Made by a program: the position numbers and the translations under genes. This document shows, piece by piece, positions 21,237 to 34,573 of a stretch of DNA of 64,000 nucleotides. How positions within the stretch are numbered: the first letter of the stretch is position 1; every line of letters starts with the position of its first letter. The notes under the pieces are model-generated. The model saw nothing but the letters and a program-made list of their open reading frames with translations. It did not search any database and was not told the DNA's origin. This DNA comes from Trochalopteron elliotii (lineage: Eukaryota; Chordata; Aves; Passeriformes; Leiothrichidae), in NCBI GenBank assembly GCA_024734555.1, contig JANPWX010000026.1:6656473-6720472 (forward strand), written 5' to 3'.

Positions 21237-24200
21237 CTGACACAAACAAAATTCAAAATGAAACTAGAAATCTGTTAGCAAACTTGATGCTAATCAATTG
21301 CACTGCAGCTGTTTTCTGGCTCCAGTCAGCCCTTTAAAACACACACACTTTCTGTGAACATCAAACTGCCCAGCTTCAAATCTTTCACTATCAGAAAAAA
21401 GCTCTTTATTTGTAATTTCATTTGTAAGCAGTGCTTATATTCTGGTAATTCTATGGTGTCTAGGAAAAGGCTGGACATCTAACCACAGCAATGCTGCAAA
21501 TTAGTGACAGAGACATATTGGCAAAGCAAAGGGAGGCTGATCATAATTTTCTATGTTTCAACAAAAAGGCAGGTGTATTGGAGTGTATTTTTCTTACCTA
21601 TGTTGATAAAGTCAGATCTGTACTGGCAAGTCATCCCAAAACCAAAGTCTCTCCAAAATCCAGTTTCTTTTTTAATAATCTGCATGGAGGGAAGGGAATG
21701 TTTACGTAGAAACAGAAATGCTTTCAGAGTGAACATTCTGACCTGAACGTGGTCAGAAATAGGAGCAACTGCCCTTTTATTCTTCCCCATGTGAATCCAC
21801 TACCGGTCCTGAACTCGCTTTTGTAGATACTGGTTGGATATATCTGCCCCGCCAAAACCTGTGTTCTTAGCTACCATGGATAACCCCCCTGATCCAGAAC
21901 AATCAGGTTTTGCTCCTCTCCTGCTGTTGTAGACCAAGTAGCACAATATCACACCTCTGGGGTTTGCTTCTTTGCAGGCAAAGCATCCTGCAAAATTGTT
22001 AGTTCCTGTGGGATTCACAACCGAGGTAAGAAACATATTGGTCAACCAGGGAAGTCAGACTCTGCTGTCAGAGCAGGTGATGGCATCTGCATTGAGGACC
22101 ACAAGAGCTCTAGAAGGAAACAAGGGTTCTAATTTGATCACACAACTGACAGCTTTTTTTATTACATTGATTCTGAGTAACAAGAAAAAATTTCCATTAC
22201 AGAACTGCTATTTCCACCTAAAATTGAGCTCCAGTAATGCTGGGTGATAGATATATGTCCCATAAAAGCCTTTGTAAAAATGAATGGTCTGCGTTCCTGA
22301 GATGGACAATGAAAACATTATGTATTACAGACAGAAAATCAGAGCACTGAGAAACTATGACTATAATTTTGGAAAGCAGATATCCAAGTACAGATCTCTA
22401 AGATCATAATTCATGCATGTGAGTGACCTAACCCAATCTGGTGACACATCCAAGAGCTTCAAGGGACTAGGACAAGCACTTAAATCCTCTGAGCAAGTCA
22501 GCAGTACTTCACACTCTTGAATGTCTGGTTAGAAACCTATCCCTTAGCAGCTGCTGTGGAAAGTCTTGACTTCCCTTGTGACAGAATTTCAGAGCATGAG
22601 GAAAGAGAATTTCCATTTCTGGATTTACAAATCACAGTATTTCTTTTATGAAGAAATGCTCTTCCAAAATTTTCTCTCCTGATTTCTTGTTCATGCCTCT
22701 CCTTTTTGTTCATAACTCTTGTCACTTCAGATGTTTTTATTTGTTTGTTTGAGTTTGGTTGGTTTTTTTTTTTGTTGTTTTTTTTTTTACTGCTCACATT
22801 GCTATACATTTCATTTCTCATTTCTCTTTTCCTTGAAAAAGCCAAGTCACTGCAGAAGTGAATTAAAAGGAAACAAGATTATATCTGTCAGGTCTGCACT
22901 GTAACAAGAAGTCTCCATCACGATGCCCTTGCAGCAAGTTACTCATGTGCATTAGCATTATTATTTCCCATTAGGGCAAGTGGCTGCTGCACAAATCAAT
23001 TCTGTTGAAGATTTCTGAAGGATTTTTTTTTTCTCCTCAGCAACCCAAGTTCCAGGACAGAGAGCTAACACTGTCTTGTTTTATTGGCATAGACCTGGCC
23101 TTATGCCTGGCAACTAATGTGGGCTAAAAATTTAAAAATATACATAAAAATGTGATTGGCTGTACTTCTTTCAATCAAGAAGCTTTTCTGACATAAGCAT
23201 TACATTTTATGATTCAAGTATTAGCTATAAATATTTTCACAATCTTGACAATGTACTTTGTGAAATTTATGCTAGCTTGAAAGCTAAACTGTATTTCATT
23301 CCCTAAGCACAATTCTTACAAGATTCAGGATCCCTGACAGGCTCTGAACAGAGAGAGAAAAGCTTATGTGAATCCCATGGTATAATCAGAGCAAGTTTCT
23401 TCTGAGAAAAAAAACAGCACAAGGCATTTTCCAGACTCTTCACTAAAAGGCTTTCTGGCTATATGTCTCATAACAGAGAGAGCAGTAGACAAAAAGATAC
23501 TTTAAAATATTTTGGATGGACTTTTCAAACTCTTACTCTTCCTTTTTATAGAGGAACTGTACAAGGTGGGGGTAGTGATGACAGAAGACTGGACTCAGAT
23601 ACCAAGTGATCTTTTTTAACTGTGGCTGTCCCTGGGCTCACATCACCCCTAATTCCTACCTACCCAGAACAACAATAAAATCTGGGATGCTCTGGGGGCA
23701 GTGTCCAGCCTGGGACAGGATGAGCCCTAGTAAGTGCAGTGCCTGGCAGTAAGAGAGGCAGATGTGGCAGGTTAGGACGTGGCCCAGAGGAACTGAATGA
23801 AGCTGCATAGCTGGCTTATGTTACAATTTGAAAATTCAGGCATTTAGCAGCACTAGTGGGCAGAGGACTGTGACTCACTGACTCTGGAGAGAAGCAAGAC
23901 TCCCTTCTATCAGGCCTTTAGGTTCAACAACTGTGCAACACCAGAGCTCAAGAGAATGGAGAACAGTGTCTGCAGCAGTGCCAAGCAATGGCTTGGCCAC
24001 TAACATTCATATGAAACTCTCTTCTGTGTGCTCTTTCTTCCTCATAACAGCTCCCTCCTCATCCAGGAGACTCATACATGTCTTAATCATATGTCTTATG
24101 GCAATGTTTTCAAAAATATCGCTTTGTTCTCACATCAAAAATAAGCAGGTGAGATGAAAATCAGTGGAGTTGTGCTGTGTTGTATCAGTGCCAGAACAAA

Positions 24201-27200
24201 GTGACAGCTCCAAGCATGTGATTTGACTCTGGGACACTTTAGAAACACACTGTCTGCTCACAGGCAGTTCAGTTGTGAACTGTGGGATGGGAAAAAGGTC
24301 ACTGTAAAGTGTTCAAGTAAGTGGGAGAATAACTGTGACAGTCCCTGGAATTCTCTTTTTACTGACTGATCTGAGGACAGCTCTGCTTCTTACAAATGTC
24401 AGGTCTTCAAATGCAAATAGTATTCAGTGATAGGAAGAAATCAGAGCAAGCCAAGGACTGTCACTCCAAGATAGGACACCATGGAGGAATTGTTCACTAA
24501 TTAGGAAATTCCTTCTAGCAGAGAAGCAGACATTTTGAAAATTCTTAGTTTCCATGTAAAAATTTCAAGAAGGTTTTTAAAAAATGGCACCAATGTACTT
24601 CCCAGTAAAACATACCTGCAGAACTCACAGTAAGGCGAGTGTTATAGTTAATTTTGTCTGTGTGGTAGTCACTGTGCACAAGGACTAGGGAAATGCTATC
24701 CAAGAGTGCATATACCTTTAAAAATGCTTTGTTCAAATAAAAGCAGGCATTCACAGAAGTATGTACTTACCAGCTGCTGTTCTAAAGATGGGATGGAATC
24801 ATGGTGACCATAAATTATACTGGGGTTATACTGGCTGAAGAGAACAGGATAAAATACCTTCTTCCCTGGAAATGACAATGGATTATTTAAAAAAAAAAAG
24901 CTGTATAAAACACACTTGTCTTTTGCAAGGTACAGTCCAGGCCTGACCAAATCCAGACAAAGTCACACAAGTTTTGCACTGAGCCTATGTTCTTTCCATG
25001 AGAATGTGACTGTGAGTATATAATTAATAAAAAGATCCTGTTCCAGAAACCACAGGTGCTGAAGGCAAAAGATTCTATCACAATGGGAACAGGAACTGTT
25101 ACAACTGATTTACAGTAGCTTCATTACCAATTCAAAGGCAAGAATATTCTGGTGAGGAATTTTACATAATAGGCAGAACCTGTTGAAGGACAATGCATTT
25201 CATGAGAAGCAGTACCTGGCTGTGTGTTCAATCTACAGGAGTTCAAGAATTCAGCTGTGAAGTATATGTCCACATCGCAAAAAAAGAGAACAACGTTGTT
25301 TCCTTTCCAAAATCGAGCACCAACATCTAATCCTTTGCCCCTGGAAAACTCTTCATTCAGCTGGATGAAGGTAAAGTTCTTGAAGTTGGCTGACCTAGAA
25401 GGAAAATATTCATCCGCTTACCCCATCCATCCAACTCTTAATACAAGTCAGGAATGGGAACCTCGTATGAAAGAATTAATGTAGAAATCTATAGTATCAC
25501 AGTTCTGAGAGCAGCTGGAGGGAAGAGATGTCCTGTTTGACTCTTGAGGACATTTCCACTATGTCTATCTACATTCAGAGCTTGACCTGTTGCACTCACA
25601 CACTAGCATTCCTGTCACAGATTTTCTTTGGGCAGATCTCACAAGAATCCCAAAGAGGTTTAGATTAACAAAAATATCTTCAGTATGCAAATTTCAATTA
25701 CCTGTCGTTACCTTACAGTATCTCTACAAGGGTCTTCTTCCTACATGGTGAAGACAAGCAAAAGGCTGCAGTGCCACATATCTTGACAAACACTGCTATG
25801 TAAGCAAACTCAACAGAGCAGAACTGGCCAAAAATATCCAGTTCCTTTGTGCTCTACTGAAATTGTCTTCCACCTGCCTTTGGAAGTCAGCTTTCAGTCC
25901 TAACAGTTAAAGCTGCTTCCAAAGTACTAAAGACTTACCAGTGTGTGGGGGGGAGGAAAAAAGAAAAAAAAAAAAAGCAGTTGCGCTGAGGTAAATTGAA
26001 TTAAGATCTGCTCTGCAGTTCTAAAGACCACTCTATGATATTCTCTGGGTAACACCATTTTTCTTTGATACAAAAGAAAGCTATTTTCTGCAATGCACTT
26101 TAGAACCTTTTGCCACAACTATGAGTTTTGATTTATCAAGTCTCCACTTCACGTAGGATCGCTGTATATGAACAGCGCACACCAGATGTTCAGGTACTTA
26201 CTTAGAAGTATTTTCAAGTATTGATTTGACTTCATTCATTTGCTCTTTTCCAAAGTAAACTACAGTGAGGTGAATTCTCCCATCCTGCTGAATGCCCATT
26301 TCCCTGGAGAAAAGAGACAGATTTGTGACTTGTCCCAGAAGTTAGGTTTCTTCAATAACCTGCAGCAGCTGGGCAAGGCAGAGTGAACCTCAGAGGCATT
26401 CTTGGGGACATGATTCAGTGACAGACATTCTTGTCCTGAAAAAGCAGCTCACTTTCTCCCTTAGAAGAGACAGAAGTCTATCTTTCAGGCAGATTAGGTA
26501 CAAGCTCTCTAAGCAGCATTTGTTATATTAATAGGACACTGTTAAAAGAGGCCATCCAGCCCAGGGAAGAATGATCAGGCAGGCAATAACTTCAGCACTC
26601 AGGAGAATATGAGAAGGGGGATTTTTATAATACCCTACCTCATAAACTTGAGGTTTTGTAACAGATATTCCAAAGTTCAGATCTTTGGCATTTACTAAAA
26701 CCTAAGATTTAAGCTGAGATCAAAAGCGTAGTTCAAGGGTAAGACCAATCTGAACAGATACTAGAACTGTGCCCTACTCGCATTATGTTTAGTTAGCAAG
26801 AGTTCATCTATAATCAGCAGAGACATCAGCATGACCAGAGGGTGATTTCTCCCAGTCTAAAACAAGATAATCAGAATACTAATCAGAAGGCTAATTTAGA
26901 CAAGGCGCCTATTTTTAGATGGGTGTAATTAGACCAAACATCCCATTGTAAGAGTCAGTATCTTTTTATAACAGTCTTTTCTGGGCAGCTATTTAAAGTT
27001 ACATCTCAAGTAGGTTCTGCCTCTGAACATCATGTCTGTGTTGAAAAATAATAGTTTAAGAGTAACTATGCTGAAAATTCAAATACGTTTCCTTCTTGCC
27101 TTTTGTTGCCTTAATATTTTATCTAATGGAGCCTAGCAAAGTGTCTGGGAGCACTGATTCCCCTTTTCCTCAGAAATGCTCCTTTGCAACTACTGCATGA

Positions 27201-30200
27201 AATTCTCATGTTGCCACAATTGTATGTGCCCAACATACAGATTGAGACTGCTAAATTAGGTACATGCAAATCAGAAACCCCGATGACTGGAATATAATTG
27301 CCTTTACTGCTAATCACATTCATTTAGCAACCAAATGCCTTTTAGTCTATAATCTCAAAAATCACTTATTGACACAATGTACTGTTATGTAAAAGTAGCA
27401 GTGAGCGAGGTCTTGATAACTCCAAGTAAGAAAAAATAAAGGCAGCATTGAAGGAAACCCACCTGAAATTCTGCATGAATTGTCGAAATTTGCTGGCTCT
27501 CTTGGCCAATGGCACAATGACATTAATAAGCGTGTCAGCCATATCGACATTTTCATTTTTCACTTTCATTACAGGACCAAATGGCCGGAATAAAACAATC
27601 TTCTTGAACTGATGTTTTGCATCTCCTTTGAAAGTCAGTTCATACAATGTGCCTTTATTTTTTTCTGTGCGGTAGATCCCTGCATAAAAACAACAATGAA
27701 GAGATTTTTGGATTAAAATTGGGCTCCTGGGGGGGAAAAAAAGGAGAAAGTCTTAAGTTGCTACACCTAAGCTGAAAAGGCAGCAGAGGCAATGAGTTAT
27801 TTACTTTTAAACCAACACACAGTCCACCATTGTTTGGAGGAGGCCATCACTGTAGCAGGGACACAGTCCTGGGTTGTAGGAGCTGTTTGGTATTCTTGCA
27901 GGCACATTCCAAGGCTTGGCTGAGTTACAAACCCCTGAAGGTTACCAACTGCTCACTCTCAGTATAACTCAGCAGACATACTGTCCTTATTTTTCAGACT
28001 GCTCCACTTGCACACTGCAGACATGCATGGTAATGGGATGCAGAGGGACTGCAAAGGCAGTCTTCCTCTCTGCAACAGGAGGGATTAGGCCATCTCCCAG
28101 AAAGGCAATTTCCTAATGAGCATCAGGAGGTTCTCTGGAAAGTCCCCTGATAAAACTATGCAACCAGGCCCCATCCATCAACTTCACCCACTGCCAGTCA
28201 GGACAAAACTCTCCTGTTACTCAACTCTCAAGAGACTGCTATTTTCTTTATGAATGCCCACTCCCAGTCAAGTAATGGTGTGCAAGGATGACACTACAGT
28301 TTGTCAGAGGCTAGGCCGGGATACTTAACTCATACAATCATATATTTATTTCCTTTATGGAAGGAACTTTTAACATCCTTGATGGGTGTAATTGATCTGG
28401 TTCATGCTGAGGGCCAGCATGAACTATAAGTCTTGATCATGCCCCACTGAAATACTATAATATCCTACGTGAGATCAAGTTGGCAAAAAGGCTATAGATT
28501 TTACCCACTCTAAATGATACTCCAGTCCCTACAGTGTATACTGAAATAAAGCTTTTTCATTGGCAAATCCATCAGGTTTAAGAAAGAAAAATTAATGCTA
28601 ATTCTAACTACTCATTAAGCCACTGTAAACATCTTAACAACTTAATCAGTACAAGAGTATAATTGCAATGCTTTCCATCTCTTGCAGAAGTTAAAAGAGA
28701 CAAGCACAAATGTCTTGAAAAAATTCTTCCTCTTAACTTGTTTTTCCCTTTCCTTTCCTTTCCTTCTCCCTCTCCCTCTCTCTCTGGCTAGGAAGCATAG
28801 CTTCTTCTGGTTATGAAAAACAAGACCAAAATGAGGTTTGCTATTTTTTTTAATCTTGGTTATTCCCTGATGTGTAACATTGCTGGGCATCTGACCCATA
28901 GACTGTCAGCTCTATTTCTTGGAAGGTCTGGGTCAAAGGTTTCTTCAAAGAGCAAAGTGACATTGTCTCTTCATCTTGTATTGCAGCTTTTACATTGGTA
29001 TAATCAAAAGACTAATGAGGTGAGATTTTATCTGGAGAGAGTTCCATGGACTGTCTTATCTTCACTATCATTCTCCAAGTGTTTTATTCGTAATGAACAC
29101 TTAAGGTGGTTAATAATATATGCAGATTTACTGATCTGTTATTCACTTCATGTTTTATTTTTAATACAAGCTGATTCAACAAAAGCTCCAATTCTCCTCG
29201 CATAGCAAATGAGTCTAGAGAGATAGCAGCTCCATAATTCTTTTACTGCTAATCTTTTACTGCCCTTGACTCTTCCTAGCTTTTTTCACAAAGTCTGCCC
29301 GAGCTACAGACCACGAACTAAATCTGTTACTGAACTGGAGCTCATCTGAATAGAGACCTAATAGTCCCTCCTGTTCCTAATAGTTCCTCCTCTCTGGCCA
29401 CCAGGAGGAGATTTCCTCCTCTTGGTGGCCAGAGAACAGAAATCTGGGCCTTTGAATTCTGCTCACCCATTTGTTCTTACAGAAAGCCTTCTGCTACTCC
29501 GAGTGCATTGTCAGGTGCACTCATTTGCTCAGGCAGTTTTTGAACACAGGTTTTACCAAAGAAGTTTGTGTTAGAAAGGCACCTTTTCAACATTCAGCTA
29601 AACAAAATTCTAAATTAAATCTGATTTGCATTCTCTTTAGAGATAAACTGATAGAATTGTTTCACTTATTTGACATAGTGAACTGATATTTTTCATAATA
29701 AAAAAGACCTAAATTAAATTAACAAATCTAATAGTATCTACTACACAACATCTCAGCTTTTGCTTTTACATTCTCTTCTACTTACCCCAGCCAAGAAACA
29801 ATGACCCCACAAATACGACTTCCCTGGGGAGATATACTACACAATAAAGGAAACCTTGCCAAATAAGAAGTACCTTAAAGAAGAATGCAATTTGTGACCT
29901 GATGGGGTCCCTCCTAGGACTATACACACAGAGGCTGTTTCTAATTCTGTAGTTTTGTTCTTGTTTAGTACTTCTACTACAGCTGAAAACAGGTGGCATA
30001 GGTGAAGGCAAGGTTTTCTTGTGCAAAATGGTAATCCAAGAATTTATAATCCTAATGCTTTATACTGAAGAGAACTGTATGCAAGTTTAATGCCTCTAAT
30101 TAAATATGGCAATTCTTGACACATATTTAAACTCTTTATTTTCCATTTTTAAGCATGTTTTTTCCTTTTAAAGTATCTTCTTTTAGAAGCAGAAAAAAAA

Positions 30201-33200
30201 GTGATTTGCCCAAGGACAGGCAGTGAGCCTTGGAAATGAGTCTGAATGTTTTGAGTCACTCTGGCAACTCACCCAGCAGAACATCCTGCCTTTTATAAAT
30301 TTTTTCCACTTCCAAAGGCTCTACTTTATTTGTGCCACCAGGACTTTCTACGTGATTCAGGAAGGTGTGTCAAACAGCCTCAATTCCAAGATATGAACTA
30401 TAAAGAGAGGAAAAAAGTAGTCCCAAAGAAGTAAACAAAAAAACCTTTTCCTTAAAAGATTGCTTCTGAAATGAAAGCCTTGGAAAGGCTAGATATTCAA
30501 TATGGACAAAAAAAGGTTAATTGATCACCTATTGCTTCCATTACAGCAGATATGTTTCCGAATTTGCACCATTCCTTTCAGAGGTAGGGAGAAAAGTCAA
30601 AGCCTTTAGAAACCCAATGTAAAAAAGTAAACAGGAGCTCTGTGTCAGCAGATAGAATGGCCCTAAGATGAAGGAAAAGAACAAGCGAGAAGCAAAAATG
30701 GCCTGGCCTGAAGAACTGATGAAAGAGCTGTAAGTCTCCAGTCTTCAAAGCAGCAATTCCCAGGGCTCTCTAAAGAAATACCTGATGTCTATTCATCATC
30801 AGCAGGGCAGGCAAACAAATGTCACCTACATGGATCCACATGAAATGTGTAACTAGCAAACAGCCATGCATTCTTAACAAAATACTGTTGAGTGGATGGC
30901 AATTCTAGCCTCAGTTCCACAGACTACAGGCTTCAAGTCTCCTAGTGTCACTAGAAACACTCCCTGGGCTCATGTTCATTAGTTCCCTTCTGTTAGGCAA
31001 TGTAGGAGCCACTATGAGGATTTATCAGAATTTGTTGTCCCCGTTTTAACTCAGTACTACACTGGTCTTCCTACTTCACATGCAGTAAAATACAGCATCT
31101 TATCCTTTGATGAAAAGTGTCATTCCTTTCTCTCAATAAGCTTCCATGGCAAAATTCCATGAGAGAGACTACTACCAGTAGCTGCCCATTTGAGAAAGCA
31201 AAGCTACTCCTTTTTCATTTGTCTCTGAGACCTTGATTAAAATTCCAGTCACTAGACAGCCACATACTTCAAGTAGGAAAACTTATGATCCAGCATATTT
31301 GAAGGTGTTATGGCAGGGCATTTCTTAAGCAATCCAGGGATTTTCTGGAACTGTTCATGTTAGGAAAGAATATCCTCAGGTAGTGATTCCATTCACTTAC
31401 GGGACACACTACTGAGGCTTGTCAGAGTCTCTGAGTTATTAATCTCCATCTCTGAGAAAATGAATGACTCTCAGATCTATTCAGCATTGCTGCTATTTAC
31501 ATAAATTAATGACCAGACCTGTTATCCTGCTTTCTGAGCAACTGACTTTCTACTGGAAACAGATCAGTCCTTTGCCTGCTTATAATAGACAGAAATTTCT
31601 GATTTTTTCCCATGCTGTTTCTTACTGACTCCCCTTGGCAGAAAGCTAGTGAACTTGGTACATAAGTGGGAGGAATAAGGGGGAGAGGGGAGATTATAGC
31701 AGCTGAACAGCCCGAGTACCTCTGTCAAGAGAGAAGCTAAGCAGAGCAGCAGCCAGATGGATACATCTCGAGCTCCAGGGAGAAGGTGTGGCTCTCTTGG
31801 CTTTGATTAAAGGGGGTGAAAATGGAAAATTCCACCATGTGTCAGCCATTACTCTGGAAGGAGAACTGAGAATCCTATCCAAATCTCATGTAACAGCAAA
31901 CCTGCTGAGAAGGAGTTCAACTCAGATGTAAAGTACTAGGGTCATAGTCTAACTTCCAGCCACAAGTAATTCTGGCTAGAAACTGCAGAGGATGCAACAC
32001 TAATTTTAAGATACCCCAGCCACAGAGACAAAATATTTCTCCTTAAATGCAAGAAGTGTTTGAAGAAACATTTCCCTCTGCAAACACCACCCCTCTGCCT
32101 GTTGGCATATGGTAGCAATGAACTAGTACTGAAGAAGTGATTGCAGGTGCCAGATGTCATCCACAAGAAAAGAAAAATCTGCACAGGAGGCCCAAGAAAA
32201 CAAGATTACTGTGCACAACTCTATGTTCTAGCAAGACTCAGGATCAGCAACACACTTGAGTAAAGTTGGTGTCAAAGGCATCTCCGAATAGAGCAGAAAC
32301 AAGAACATAAATACCACATACTGACAGCAGCAGTTCAGATTTTAAATCCTGTCTCTGACCCTGATTACCTGATTTTCATTCCAGCACATCTCTCCACTTG
32401 ATCAACCTTAAGATGAGCGTGGTAGCCCCATATTTAACATAAGAGGCACACAGCTTTTGTGTGCTGTTATTGCTAAAGCAGCTGGAAAACACTTAGAGGG
32501 TAAGTGCTTTTACTTTCAGTGTAAATCTGGGCACTCTCAGAAGTCTCCAGATACCCATGGCAGTTCCAGAAAATGAAAACTGCTGGCTTGGTGGCTGGGT
32601 TAATGGACTCATGGTTGCTGTGTTGCTGGACTTAGTATAAATTGCCAGAAGCTGACATAGAATCCAGCTTATTACTCACTTATTGTGTAGGCAGTAGCAC
32701 CTGCACAGCACTGTTTCCAAAACAAGTTCAGAGTCCAAACTATACTTGAAATGCAGAACTGGAACAGATAACTCAGTCCTTCCTACACATAATGAAGTGA
32801 CACAGAGCAATGGATTTGTCCTTTGATTGGCAGTTTTTTGCACTCTTGGGAGAATGAAGCTGGGGGAAAAGAGAGTGACAAGAGGCGACAGAGACCTCGA
32901 AAGGGATTTGGCAGGGAAATTTTCTGCCAAGTCTCTTTGTTTCCAGCCTCAAAATATGGAGCACTGCATTTGCAAACAAATCAATCTGCACTGACGAGTG
33001 AGAATTAGAATTTGTTCTCTTGCACCTACAGAAGGAAGGACATGCCCTGCAGGGGAGGACACAAGGAAGGTTCCTTGAGCTCAGACCGAGCTGCACACAG
33101 GCCTCCAGATTTTTGAGCTCCAAGTCACGTGAAAGGCTTCCTCCCTCTGGAGTATTTCACCATGGTATAAGGAACCCAGCAAGACCATTAGTGAATGAAG

Positions 33201-34470
33201 AACCTCCATGGAGCCAGCACTGGTGTGCATCTCTTCCCCACATCTTTCTGCACTTGTTCCCCAAGTACAGCACTTGGTACCCAAAGACTCTTGATTGTGC
33301 ATAGGGCAGGCTCACAGCTTAATTGATTTTGAGCAATGTGTGGCAGGAAACATCTATCTCCTCACCCTCTTGCATGGAAGAGCTGGTGCCAAGCAGTCAT
33401 ACATGCGTGTTCAGCACCTATAAAAACTATAGAAACACATTTTGAAAAGATAAACTATATAACAAATAGAAAGGAGGAGCATGGCAGCATGGATTTGAAC
33501 TGCAGTTGCCAATGTTAACACTGGAAATAGATCTGGGATTGCAGCCTGGTCAGTCACTCTTTGCTTTGTCAATTTTGAGGCAAGTGCACAACTAGAGAGC
33601 TGTGAGCAGCCATTGGTGTCACTACAGGTGACTGGCAGGCTTTGTTGTCACAGAGTCCTGTTCTCCAGGAAAGCTGCCATTTTGCAATTGTGCCTGAGAC
33701 AGCATCACTAGGTCATAGCACTAACACCATCCCAACATCTGTGCTCTGACACAGCTCCCATCTCCCCCAGCAACTCAGTCACACCAGAACTCCTCCCCAG
33801 CACCATGCAGACCTTCCAACCCATTCTCTGCATACGAACCTTCAACAAAGTCAGAGGCTGTGTATACACGGGGTTTTGCTTTGCTGAGCCCATCTGGCTT
33901 GTTCAAGCTCCCCACTGCTAACTCAATCACCTCCATCAACTCATCTCGTTTGTCCTTCCTGACGGGTTTCTCCTCTGGGTGCCGTGTCAGCCCTGTCTCC
34001 AGCTGGTACACCTTCTGGAGGGTGAAGCTCTCAAAGGGCACCGCCGCATACTCTGTGGACAGCTTAACACCGCTGTGCACCTCTGCTTTGTCTACTTGGG
34101 AACGGAGGAAAGCCAACAGGTTGGCCTGGGCCTTCTCTGGCTTACTGTGATCAAGCTGAATGTCCAAGGAGTTCGGGTACTGGTTCTGCATGTCCTTAAA
34201 CTGCTCAGTCCTGCCCTGGAGCTCAGTCTTCAACTGGGCAATTTGTTTCTTCAAGCTGATGATGTAATTGCGGTGTTGCTCTTCTCGCTCTTGCAGAATG
34301 GCTTCATATTCCTCCTTCACAGTTGGAGTGTGCACCCTGGGCAAGGCAAGTTGCTGGTTGTCACCCTTGGGTGTGCAAGCCAACATATAAACAATAGACA
34401 TTGAGCAACAGGCCACCACCAGCAGGCCTACAAGTCGGGGAAGAAATAGAATAAATCCTCGTCGGAACAT
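20953..34470 (-). CDS. CSGALNACT1: Chondroitin sulfate N-acetylgalactosaminyltransferase 1
   Basis: Golgi type II membrane enzyme that transfers GalNAc from UDP-GalNAc to the glycosaminoglycan linker tetrasaccharide and to growing chondroitin chains. Minus-strand coding segments, in order: 34470-33840, 27679-27463, 26303-26202, 25394-25216, 24865-24771, 21679-21598 and 21236-20953. All junctions are GT-AG and phases match, giving 529 residues against ~532 in human. Features: a short basic N-terminus and a membrane anchor at about residues 10-32 ([18 protein letters not shown]); a glutamate/lysine/glutamine-rich coiled-coil-like stem at about 50-90; the conserved [18 protein letters not shown]; the metal-binding D357-V-D359 in FFCDVDIYF; and the [12 protein letters not shown] motif around 444-455. 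Sequons occur in ENTSK and KNFTF. An in-frame TGA lies 9 bases before the ATG. CSGALNACT2 is less likely given the residue matches and the SH2D4A neighbour. Confidence 0.96.
21598..21679 (-). CDS. CSGALNACT1: CSGALNACT1 coding exon 6
   Basis: An 82-bp exon encoding [20 protein letters not shown] and on to SDFINIG. The acceptor is CCTCCATGCAG and the donor ATAG/GTAAGA. It starts in phase 0, consistent with the previous exon ending on a whole codon. Confidence 0.95.
22737..22789. repeat. T-rich low-complexity tract
   Basis: A T/TG-rich run with two blocks of ten or more T and interspersed GTT and GGTT. It lies in the intron between coding exons 5 and 6 of CSGALNACT1. On the minus strand it is A-rich, so it is not a polypyrimidine tract for that gene. 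Confidence 0.8.
24771..24865 (-). CDS. CSGALNACT1: CSGALNACT1 coding exon 5
   Basis: A 95-bp exon encoding [20 protein letters not shown] and on to LEQQL, matching the family. The acceptor is GTCATTTCCAG and the donor CTG/GTAAGT. Confidence 0.95.
25216..25394 (-). CDS. CSGALNACT1: CSGALNACT1 coding exon 4 (DXD motif)
   Basis: Encodes residues 317-376 plus a base: [20 protein letters not shown], then DVGARFWKG and FFCDVDIYF. The D357-V-D359 triplet is the expected UDP-sugar/metal-binding motif. The acceptor is TTCTAG and the donor CAG/GTACTG. Confidence 0.95.
26202..26303 (-). CDS. CSGALNACT1: CSGALNACT1 coding exon 3
   Basis: A 102-bp exon after TTTTCTCCAG. It encodes [20 protein letters not shown] and continues to ENTSK, ending with a perfect GTAAGT donor. 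NTS is a potential glycosylation site. Confidence 0.95.
27463..27679 (-). CDS. CSGALNACT1: CSGALNACT1 coding exon 2
   Basis: Acceptor TTTTTATGCAG precedes GGATCTACCGC. It encodes [19 protein letters not shown] through [10 protein letters not shown], including [13 protein letters not shown], all strongly conserved in the family. The donor is CAG/GTGGGT. Confidence 0.95.
28740..28785. repeat. Pyrimidine-rich simple repeat (CCTTT / CTCC type)
   Basis: A pure C/T stretch on the + strand made of CCTTT units followed by CCCTCT and CT units. It is inside the long first coding-side intron of CSGALNACT1 and is likely polymorphic in length. Confidence 0.85.
29357..29434. repeat. 19-bp tandem pair abutting a 19-bp-stem hairpin
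   Basis: Two copies of a 19-bp unit starting CCTAATAGT (29357-29375 and 29376-29394, three mismatches) run into an inverted repeat. The left arm, 29392-29410, is CTCTGGCCACCAGGAGGAG; the 5-base loop is at 29411-29415; the right arm is 29416-29434. Pairing is complete apart from one G-T wobble. Confidence 0.85.
33840..34470 (-). CDS. CSGALNACT1: CSGALNACT1 first coding exon
   Basis: Starts at ATG 34470 and encodes residues 1-210 plus one base: the cytosolic tip, membrane anchor, stem region and the start of the catalytic part up to SDFVEG. The donor is GAAG/GTTCGT. An upstream in-frame TGA (34477-34479) fixes the start as the first in-frame ATG. Confidence 0.95.
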
Positions 34471-34573
34471 CGTATCTCAAAAAGCAGAGTCTAACCCCAC
34501 ACGTGCAACAGTTCTTATATCCATGCAATGCCACAGAGGCCTCTGGTCTTGGAGTACTCTTGCACAGATGCAT
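34361..34573 (-). other. uORF 2 overlapping the CSGALNACT1 start codon
   Basis: A 70-codon frame from ATG 34573 that crosses the main ATG at 34470 in a different frame and ends 110 bases inside the coding region. Its start context is weak (T at -3, C at +4). The peptide is not expected to be conserved; any role would be regulatory. Confidence 0.4.

Larger units (their letters stand above)
21237..33839 (-). other. CSGALNACT1: Introns between CSGALNACT1 coding exons
   Basis: From 3' to 5' the introns are 361, 3091, 350, 807, 1159 and 6160 bp. They contain low-complexity tracts (T-rich at 22737-22789, purine-rich at 25945-25976, pyrimidine-rich at 28740-28785) and the hairpin at 29392-29434. 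No extra coding exon, nested gene or full-length mobile element was recognised. Confidence 0.85.

Noticed and set aside
28740..28785. Pyrimidine tract considered as a branch/acceptor for a hidden exon
   Set aside because: It is on the + strand, opposite to the host gene, and no exon-like frame or donor follows; it is a simple repeat.
33979..34404. 141-codon + strand open frame
   Set aside because: An antisense shadow of the CSGALNACT1 first coding exon, whose minus-strand protein is clearly recognised.
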